64,000 bases of DNA, taken from contig JACYLN010000009.1 in NCBI GenBank assembly GCA_015272515.1, positions 48,372-112,371 of the forward strand, given 5' to 3'. The notes below the pieces were generated by a model that did no database searches, had not been told where the DNA came from, and saw only the letters and a list, made by a program, of their open reading frames with translations. The position numbers were made by a program, and so were the translations under genes. Source of the DNA: Leptolyngbyaceae cyanobacterium C42_A2020_001. Lineage in GTDB: Bacteria; Cyanobacteriota; Cyanobacteriia; Leptolyngbyales; Leptolyngbyaceae. Below are positions 54,915 through 61,402 of the stretch, in pieces. Each line of letters starts with the position of its first letter. Positions within the stretch are counted from its first letter, which is position 1.

Positions 54915-56408
54915 ATGTATTTTGCTAGAGGCAGCCTGCACATGACCCAAACCACTCCTACTTCGGCTCTGATTGATGGCATTAAATTTGGTACAGATGG
55001 TTGGCGGGGTGTGATTGCGGCAGAATTTACGTTTGAGCGGGTTCAGTATGTGGCGGCAATCTCTGCACAGGTATTAGCTGATGTCTACGGTAGCATCACA
55101 AACAACAGTCGCTTAATTATCGTTGGCTGCGATCGCCGCTTTTTGTCAGAAGAATTTGCCCAAACCGTTGCCGAATCTGTGCAACAGGCTGGATTTGATG
55201 TGTTGCTGTCCGAAGGATATGCTCCCACTCCTGCCTTTAGCTGGGCAGCCAAGCAGCAGAATGCGTTGGGCGCATTGGTGATCACTGCCAGCCACAATCC
55301 CGGTAAGTACTCTGGCTTAAAAGTGAAAGGAGCGTTTGGGGGTTCAGTGGCTCCCGCCGTGACTCAACAAATCGAAGCACGCTTACCCGCAGGATTGCAA
55401 CCCTCTGCAACACTAGGAACAATTCAAACCTTCAATCCCTGGCAAAGCTACTGTGATGGACTACGAAAAATGGTGGACACTTCCATCATTCGGGATGCCA
55501 TCCAGCAGGGAAAACTCACCGTATTTGCCGATGTAATGCATGGGGCGGCGGCGGGTGGATTAGAAAAATTATTGGGAATTTCTATCCGCGAGATCAACAG
55601 CGATCGCGATCCGCTATTTGGCGGCGGCGCTCCTGAACCATTACCCAAGTATCTGTCTGAGGTGTTTCACCAGATTCATAGTTTTCGTCAAACCCATCCT
55701 GATGACTTGGCAGTGGGGTTGGTATTTGATGGAGACAGCGATCGCATCGCCGCGATCGATGGGCAGGGCAACTTCCTGAGTTCTCAAATTTTGATTCCCA
55801 TCCTGACAGAACACCTTGTCGTTCATCGGGGCTTTAGTGGTGAATTCATCAAAACCATTAGCGGTTCTGACCTGATGCCCAAAATTGCCGCACTACATGG
55901 CTTACCTGTCTATGAAACACCGATTGGCTACAAGTACATTGCTGACCGAATGCTGGAAACGAAGGTGCTGTTAGGTGGTGAAGAATCGGGTGGCATTGGC
56001 TACGGTAACCATATTCCAGAACGCGATGCCCTCCTGTCGGCATTGTATGTGCTGGAAGCGATCGTCAAGTTCAACACCGATCTAAGCGAGATCTATCGAG
56101 ACTTGCAAAAACGAGCCAATTTCAGCTCCAGCTACGATCGCATCGATCTACACCTCGCCAGTATGGATGCCCGCGCCAAGCTGGTTGAACGCTTACAAAC
56201 TCAGCCTCCTACCGACATTGCAGGTCAACCCGTGGTGGATTGCCTGTCGATTGATGGCTACAAATTTCGCCTTGCCGATGGGCGTTGGCTACTCATCCGC
56301 TTCAGTGGCACCGAACCCGTTTTGCGACTCTACTGCGAAGCCAAAACCTTAGAACAGGTTCACGAAACTCTAGACTGGGCAAAAGACTGGGCAAACAAAA
56401 TATCGTAG
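54915..56408 (+). CDS. Phosphoglucomutase/phosphomannomutase family protein
   Basis: Alpha-D-phosphohexomutase interconverting hexose 1- and 6-phosphates, feeding glycogen and nucleotide-sugar synthesis. The four domains are marked by KFGTDGWRGVIAAEF at the N-terminus, active-site phospho-Ser in LVITASHNPGKYSGLKV, metal-binding VFDGDSDRIAAID, sugar-binding LLGGEESGGIGYG, and phosphate-binding LIRFSGTEPVLRLYCEA. At 497 residues, length is as expected. ATG 54915 follows AGGGGA; ATG 54942 is an alternative. Whether it prefers glucose, mannose or glucosamine phosphates cannot be told from the sequence by eye. Confidence 0.93.
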   Translation: MYFARGSLHMTQTTPTSALIDGIKFGTDGWRGVIAAEFTFERVQYVAAISAQVLADVYGSITNNSRLIIVGCDRRFLSEEFAQTVAESVQQAGFDVLLSEGYAPTPAFSWAAKQQNALGALVITASHNPGKYSGLKVKGAFGGSVAPAVTQQIEARLPAGLQPSATLGTIQTFNPWQSYCDGLRKMVDTSIIRDAIQQGKLTVFADVMHGAAAGGLEKLLGISIREINSDRDPLFGGGAPEPLPKYLSEVFHQIHSFRQTHPDDLAVGLVFDGDSDRIAAIDGQGNFLSSQILIPILTEHLVVHRGFSGEFIKTISGSDLMPKIAALHGLPVYETPIGYKYIADRMLETKVLLGGEESGGIGYGNHIPERDALLSALYVLEAIVKFNTDLSEIYRDLQKRANFSSSYDRIDLHLASMDARAKLVERLQTQPPTDIAGQPVVDCLSIDGYKFRLADGRWLLIRFSGTEPVLRLYCEAKTLEQVHETLDWAKDWANKIS

Positions 56409-56417
56409 TAACTCCAG

Positions 56418-56442
56418 TAGGGCAATCCCTTTGGTTGCCCTA
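56418..56442. terminator. Hairpin between convergent mutase and flippase genes
   Basis: Inverted repeat TAGGGCAA / TTGCCCTA (8 bp, perfect) around a 9-base loop, 10 bases after the mutase stop and 15 bases before the flippase stop. The position suggests a shared bidirectional terminator, although T runs are short on both sides. Confidence 0.55.
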
Positions 56443-56456
56443 TCCTCGAACTGGCG

Positions 56457-57836
56457 TTAAACAAGACGGAAAACCACTAGCATGGCAATGCCAGAGGCAA
56501 GAGCGATCGCAGGAAGATCAACTTCGGGTTGCCAAATCTTGAGCTTGGCAAAACAAATCGCTTGAAATGGATAAAGTGCCCAACCTGTTGCCGCAATCCC
56601 AATCAAAACCCCTTGTTCCCCGCCCAGATAATAACCAACAAACATACACGAAAATTGCACAAACACCTGCACCGCCATCAGGGCACTCATCATGAACGTT
56701 TGCCCTTGTGCCAGAAGTACGTTTGTGTAGGTGGAGCCAATCATCGTAACCAGCGAACCAAGTGCCAAGATTTGCAACATCCAGCCCGCATCGGCGTAGC
56801 GAGCATCATACATGAATCGAATCAGGGCTTTGCCAAAAACAATAAACAGCAGGCAAATTCCCCAGTTCATGCCGTTGAGCACAAGACGGGTGCGCTTGAG
56901 AACTGGATACAGACGTTCTGGGCGATCGCGTGCTAACTCCGCATAGGACGGGTACAGCACTCGTGTACCTACCATCCCTAAGACCCCACTTGCGGTATTT
57001 GCCAGATTACTGGCGGACGAAAAGACCCCAAGAAACCCAACCCCCAACAAGCGAGGAATAATCAAATTATTTCCTTGAAGAGCAAAAAAGGTTAACAGAG
57101 TGCTAACAAAGATCCAACGCCCAAATCGCTGTACTTCCTGAAATGCTGACGGGTCCCACTCAAAGCGATTGTTTACTCCTTTAAGAAAATAGTGACTCAT
57201 AAACACGCGCACAGCCGCTCCAATTAGCGTTCCTACAAGCAATGCCCAAACGGCAAGATCTTGGGGGGCTTTAGTCACGTGGGCAAACCAGGCAGCAACT
57301 ACCATCGCACTTACGCCTGCTACCTGCCCCACCAAATCCATAATGGTCATGCGGCTGAGTTCTAAGGCGCGATTCGTTGTCATTAATTTAGTGGACTGAA
57401 AACTCAGCATCAAAGTGCCAAGACCTGCCACAGGCAGCATGTATAGAAGGATTGGTTCGTTATAAAATCTGGAGACAGGTAAGGCAATTATGCACGAGAC
57501 AATCCACAGGACGAAACCTCGTCCAATTGAAAGCACCCAGGCAGTATTCAAGAATTTGGGATCGTCACCTCGTTTGCTTTGAATCACGCTGGGACCGATG
57601 CCGATATCTGACAACATCTCCAGACAGGATAAAAATGTGTAGACCAGTGCCATCAGTCCAAAGGCTTCTGGAAACAACAACCGACTCACAATTAAGTTAC
57701 TGCCGAGGCGGATGACCTGACTTAGAACATGTCCTCCTAAGGTCCAAACTGAGCCACGGATAACCCGTTTTTTTAAGGAGAGGGGTTGAGGATCGCCTGG
57801 TTCATCCGTTGGTTTATTCATCGAACTCTCTGTCAT
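56457..57836 (-). CDS. Wzx/MOP-superfamily polysaccharide flippase
   Basis: A 459-residue protein with about 12-14 membrane spans that moves lipid-linked oligosaccharide across the membrane. The family start SLKKRVIRGSVWTLGGHVLS is followed by QVIRLGSNLIVSRLLFPEAF, which matches the WzxC/Polysacc_synt_3 subgroup. Conserved DIGIGPSVIQ and FLNTAWVLSIGRG follow. ATG 57836 is preceded by GGGAG. It is the only flippase in the window and lies 30 kb from the ABC-exporter locus, so it probably serves a different glycan. Confidence 0.88.
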   Translation of the reverse strand: MTESSMNKPTDEPGDPQPLSLKKRVIRGSVWTLGGHVLSQVIRLGSNLIVSRLLFPEAFGLMALVYTFLSCLEMLSDIGIGPSVIQSKRGDDPKFLNTAWVLSIGRGFVLWIVSCIIALPVSRFYNEPILLYMLPVAGLGTLMLSFQSTKLMTTNRALELSRMTIMDLVGQVAGVSAMVVAAWFAHVTKAPQDLAVWALLVGTLIGAAVRVFMSHYFLKGVNNRFEWDPSAFQEVQRFGRWIFVSTLLTFFALQGNNLIIPRLLGVGFLGVFSSASNLANTASGVLGMVGTRVLYPSYAELARDRPERLYPVLKRTRLVLNGMNWGICLLFIVFGKALIRFMYDARYADAGWMLQILALGSLVTMIGSTYTNVLLAQGQTFMMSALMAVQVFVQFSCMFVGYYLGGEQGVLIGIAATGWALYPFQAICFAKLKIWQPEVDLPAIALASGIAMLVVFRLV

Positions 57837-58238
57837 CAATTACTCCCAGTGGGGGTACTAAGCATTGCGTAAACGTAAGCGACAGTTGAAGATAGCTGGA
57901 GATAGCCTGGGTTGAATCAGAGGTTGCGTCAGCTACCACCACTCCGCCATTTAGTATCATGCAACTCCTGGTCAATCTCCACTTAGTTTGCCCATTTTCC
58001 TAGAACTTTCACAGATCCGTTTGCCCTCCTCTGCTGAAGAAAATCAGCCTGAAGCTAGCTCATTCTGATAGACTGATAGATGCGGATTCTGCTAGTTGCT
58101 CTTCTATTCTGAGGTTTGGGAGTAAGCAACGGTTTGAATTGTAAAAATGCAATGAAGCGCGATCGCAGTCAAGGGCAAACCCCAAGTAACCAGTTTGTTC
58201 TAATCCCTTTCGCCCCTTATCTTTGCCTTTTCTGTGCT
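57837..58238. other. Spacer without recognised gene
   Basis: About 400 bases between the flippase start and the 3' end of sixA. A plus-strand frame from 58116 overlaps sixA and lacks coding character. I see only small direct repeats (GACTGATAGA near 58070) and no RNA gene. Confidence 0.5.
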
Positions 58239-58745
58239 TTAGTCGTCAATCAAAAATCTGGGTGGAGTCAGCCAGAACAGGGTGCTGTGTCCAATTGGGG
58301 AACCTGCAACAGGTACTTTTAAGCCAAGCACTCCAGCTTTTTTGAACTCTATTGCCCCTTTAGGCTTACCCCAAATCAGTTGCTCTGCCCATTGGCTCAA
58401 GCTTGGCTCATGCCCCACTAGCGCAAGTTGCTGGTGTTTGCCGGGTTCCCAAGACTGGAACCATTCCAGCCAGCGGTTGATATTTCCATCCGCTAGAGAG
58501 TCCTCGCTCTCAAGTTGTTTGCTGAGTTCTAAATCCATCAAAATTTCAGCGGTTTGCCTGGCGCGCACCAGAGGACTGGTCAAAATCAGATCAAATTGCA
58601 ATCCTAAGTTGGATAGGCGTTTGGCAACTTGCCGAGTTTTCTTCTTACCTTCTTCAGTCAAAGGGCGTTGATCATCGTCGGGGTAGCTACCAGACTCGCC
58701 CGCCAGCCCATGCCGGATCAGGTATAGTTCAATTTCGCTTGCCAT
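58239..58745 (-). CDS. sixA: SixA-type phosphohistidine phosphatase
   Basis: Histidine phosphatase of 168 residues; SixA dephosphorylates phospho-His on phosphotransfer proteins. The catalytic RHG is in LYLIRHGLAGESGSYPDD, with RPLTEEGKKKTRQVA, the phosphate-pocket SPLVRARQTAEIL and second His in LALVGHEPSLSQWAEQL. ATG 58745 is chosen over an in-frame GTG at 58751. It lies 39 bases downstream of the DHH phosphoesterase gene on the same strand, so the two may be an operon. Its target might be one of the phosphorelay proteins encoded in this region, but nothing in the sequence shows this. Confidence 0.9.
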   Translation of the reverse strand: MASEIELYLIRHGLAGESGSYPDDDQRPLTEEGKKKTRQVAKRLSNLGLQFDLILTSPLVRARQTAEILMDLELSKQLESEDSLADGNINRWLEWFQSWEPGKHQQLALVGHEPSLSQWAEQLIWGKPKGAIEFKKAGVLGLKVPVAGSPIGHSTLFWLTPPRFLIDD

Positions 58746-58784
58746 CGCCACCCCGCTTGCTTACCTTACTGGTTTCGTTCCTGA

Positions 58785-60092
58785 TCAACTCATGCCATTG
58801 TGATAGTGTTGGTCGGGGTTGATCAGACGCAGAAGTTTTTGCTTGACTTGAGCATCAAATACGCTCCATTTCATCTTGGCGTACTCAGCGCTTTCGGTGA
58901 ATCCAGATAAAAAGCCTAGAGGAATCTCAAAGCCGCCTGCCTGCGATCGCCCACCACCAAAGAAGCGTCCATGCGGATCTTGCCCAAAGGCTTCTTTGAG
59001 AAATTCATCGGGATCAAGGGTAATTTTGTTGGTGCGTAAGGAACCGATGACTAACTCGATGTCCTCATCCTCATCATGTACGATGCCGTAAACCACAGCC
59101 GTGTGAACGTTCTCTTCGGTAACCAGGAAATCTGCTGCTTGAGGAATAGCATCGCGATCGTCGTAGCGGAGAAAGCCCACCCCTGCAATGGAAAAGTTGT
59201 TTTGCACGATGCGATTTTTTAGCGATCGCTCAATCACATCCATTACCTGCTTTGAGCGAGAAGATTGCAACACCGCATTCAGGAGTTGCCCATCATAAAA
59301 ACGGCTGAGGTAAGCCGCTGCTAAAAAGTCTTCTTCTTGGGCTTGTCGCAAAGCGTTTGTATCAGAACGCAACCCGTGCATTAGGGCAGTTGCACACTTA
59401 ACGTGTTCGCTGGAGTTAATGTCCAGTTTCAACAGTCCTGCTTGCAAGTACTGCGTCAAAATGGTTGCAGTTGCTCGTGTATAGGGGCGAATATCGATAA
59501 ACTCCGCTTTGATCTCGCCCTGAGAACTGTGATGGTCAATCACGATAGCCGTCGGAATCCCAGCTTCTTGAAGCGGTGGCATGAGTTGGCTGGTTGTGCC
59601 CTGGTTATCAATCAACACACATCCTTGATACAGCGACAAATCACGATTCTTTAAGGTGGGTAATGCCCAACGCTGGACTGGTAGGCTTGTGAGTTTAACG
59701 AGTGCGACGTTCTCCTGATGACTCAGCGTTCCGGCATATACCATGTCACACTGAATTTCAAACTTTTGAGCGATCAACTTATATGTCCACGCAGAAGACA
59801 GGGCATCGGGATCGGGAAAATCTTGCAGAACAATAAGCTGCCGTTCTCCGCGATGGCGTTCTAGCAATTGTCTGAGCATTTCAACTTTTTGATTTTGCTC
59901 CCGCGATCGCGACGTATCAAAGGCAAAGGGTTGAGCCGAGTAGTTTTGAGAGTCTTGCGTAGACTTAACAAACGGGTCAATAATTTCGGCATCCGCAACC
60001 GACACTGGTCGCATATCTGCCGGAGCTTCATCCACAACAGCGATTAAGTTTTTGGTTGCAACGTTGCGCGTACTTGATGAGTCAGATTGCAT
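58785..60092 (-). CDS. DHH/DHHA1 family phosphoesterase (NrnA-like)
   Basis: A 435-residue protein. The DHH domain has LQDFPDPDALSSAWTYKL, the family PDxD site but with Asp-Phe where the usual His stands, LIDNQGTTSQ and the name-giving motif VIDHHSSQG. The C-terminal DHHA1 domain has the substrate-binding glycines in FFGGGRSQAGGFEIPLG. NrnA-type enzymes degrade nano-RNA and dephosphorylate pAp. About 85 N-terminal residues precede the domain and include no signal. It is likely in an operon with sixA. Confidence 0.85.
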   Translation of the reverse strand: MQSDSSSTRNVATKNLIAVVDEAPADMRPVSVADAEIIDPFVKSTQDSQNYSAQPFAFDTSRSREQNQKVEMLRQLLERHRGERQLIVLQDFPDPDALSSAWTYKLIAQKFEIQCDMVYAGTLSHQENVALVKLTSLPVQRWALPTLKNRDLSLYQGCVLIDNQGTTSQLMPPLQEAGIPTAIVIDHHSSQGEIKAEFIDIRPYTRATATILTQYLQAGLLKLDINSSEHVKCATALMHGLRSDTNALRQAQEEDFLAAAYLSRFYDGQLLNAVLQSSRSKQVMDVIERSLKNRIVQNNFSIAGVGFLRYDDRDAIPQAADFLVTEENVHTAVVYGIVHDEDEDIELVIGSLRTNKITLDPDEFLKEAFGQDPHGRFFGGGRSQAGGFEIPLGFLSGFTESAEYAKMKWSVFDAQVKQKLLRLINPDQHYHNGMS

Positions 60093-60282
60093 AGAGTAAG
60101 AGATTTGAAAGTTAGGTGAATGACGCTGAACCCATTAGCCAAACACCGAGCGGTTGTTAAGGGAAAACATAAATCCTGGTTCATTGGTGCAGACTTCCTA
60201 ATCATAGATCTTCGCAAAAAAACTAGGAAACGATATACCCCAAAGAGCTTATCCTTCTGAAGATAGAGCTAGAGCAGTTTTG

Positions 60283-60780
60283 TCACATGCCGATGACATA
60301 CTTCCGCCATTCCTGGTTCAACCCGTTCTTGACGTGTTTTGTTACCTCAAAGTAAAGACCACTATAGGGTTTGCGAGGTGGATTTAGAAGCAACATATTG
60401 GCTTCTTTAGGTGTGCGGTTACCTTTTTTAACGTTGCAGCGTACACAAGCCGTTACAATATTTTCCCAACTATCGCCACCACCCCGTGATCGCGGCACCA
60501 CATGATCCAGCGTCAGGTCATCTCCGGTATAGCCGCAGTATTGGCAAGCATGCCCATCTCGGTGCAAGAGGTTTTTCCGTGTTAGAGGAATTTCTTTGTA
60601 GGGAACGCGAACATAGTGACGCAACCGAATTACCGTAGGTAACGGGAAACCGGAATACACATACTTACCGTTGTGTTCAACCTGCTCTGCTTTGCCTTTG
60701 AGCAATAACACAACCGCCCTACGCCAGCTCGTAATGTTGAGCGGTTCGTAGGAGGCATTGAGCACCAGAACCTTGCTCAT
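60283..60780 (-). CDS. HNH endonuclease family protein
   Basis: A 165-residue protein found throughout cyanobacteria as a stand-alone HNH nuclease. The Cys4 zinc site is CQYCGYTG and CVRCNVKKGN; the HNH core is LTLDHVVPRSRGGGDSWENI with catalytic His. The N-terminus VLVLNASYEPLNITSWRRAV is characteristic of this family. Start is ATG 60780. There is no linked restriction or phage gene, so a housekeeping or unknown role is more likely than restriction. Confidence 0.92.
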   Translation of the reverse strand: MSKVLVLNASYEPLNITSWRRAVVLLLKGKAEQVEHNGKYVYSGFPLPTVIRLRHYVRVPYKEIPLTRKNLLHRDGHACQYCGYTGDDLTLDHVVPRSRGGGDSWENIVTACVRCNVKKGNRTPKEANMLLLNPPRKPYSGLYFEVTKHVKNGLNQEWRKYVIGM

Positions 60781-60920
60781 TCGGATTTAGTTGAAACAAT
60801 ATTTCCCCAGATGGTAGCACAGGAAGGGCAAGCCTGGCAGAACTTTGAGGATTCAGACCAATATTGTTGATCGAGCCAGCCGATTTAACAGTGGAGGTGA
60901 AATAGATTGCGATCGCATCT

Positions 60921-60949
60921 TAAAACAAAAACCCCGAAACTTCGGGGTC
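60921..60949 (-). terminator. Rho-independent terminator downstream of psbH
   Basis: Stem ACCCCGAA/TTCGGGGT-type (CCCCGAA ... TTCGGGG at 60933-60948) with a very short loop. On the minus strand it is followed by TTTTTGTTTT. It begins 30 bases after the psbH stop and is a textbook terminator. Confidence 0.85.
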
Positions 60950-60978
60950 TTGCAAAGATTTGTTCGCAAATATTCAGA

Positions 60979-61182
60979 CTACAGACCAACACTTCTTGGG
61001 TCAACAGTGAAGTCATTCAGAATCAGCGAAGAGTTGTAAATTTGCAGAATAATCAGCAAAAACACAAAAAACAATCCCATGAAAACCGCCATCAAGGGCG
61101 TAGTTCCCCAACCGGGAACAACTTTACCGTATTCAGAATTGAGGGGTTTTAATACATCACCCAACCGAGTCCGCTGTGCCAT
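60979..61182 (-). CDS. psbH: Photosystem II reaction centre protein H
   Basis: A 67-residue single-span subunit of photosystem II, needed for stable assembly and bicarbonate/QB-site function. The sequence [40 protein letters not shown] and the end [16 protein letters not shown] is diagnostic. It lacks the phosphorylated Thr-rich extension of the plant protein. It is divergent from psbN with an 85-base shared control region, the arrangement expected in cyanobacteria. Confidence 0.98.
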   Translation of the reverse strand: MAQRTRLGDVLKPLNSEYGKVVPGWGTTPLMAVFMGLFFVFLLIILQIYNSSLILNDFTVDPRSVGL

Positions 61183-61267
61183 GGGTCTCCTTAATGAGAA
61201 TCTCGACAGACATTGTTATGCTTTGTGAAGTATTATAAGCGTGAACGGACACCTATTTATTACACCT

Positions 61268-61399
61268 ATGGAACCTGCAATAGCTCTTAACATTTCGATC
61301 GCGGCTGTCCTGGTTGGCTTAACCGGATACGCTGTCTACACTGCTTTTGGTCCTCCAGCCAAGCAATTAGATGACCCCTTTGAAGATCACGAAGATTAA
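61268..61399 (+). CDS. psbN: PsbN protein (photosystem II assembly)
   Basis: A 43-residue protein starting [20 protein letters not shown] and ending DDPFEDHED, the length and sequence of PsbN. It has one membrane span near the N-terminus and the conserved FGPPAKQL. It is not a stable photosystem II subunit but assists assembly and repair in plants. It is encoded opposite psbH and its stop lies only 3 bases from the stop of the convergent mannosidase gene. Confidence 0.96.
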   Translation: MEPAIALNISIAAVLVGLTGYAVYTAFGPPAKQLDDPFEDHED

Positions 61400-61402
61400 T
61401 TT

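Noticed and set aside
58116..58322. 68-codon plus-strand frame overlapping sixA
   Set aside because: It overlaps sixA antisense and has no coding character; sixA carries clear catalytic motifs.
60283..60780. HNH endonuclease as part of a defence or mobile system
   Set aside because: It belongs to a stand-alone family common in cyanobacteria and is flanked by housekeeping genes, with no methylase, phage or toxin genes.
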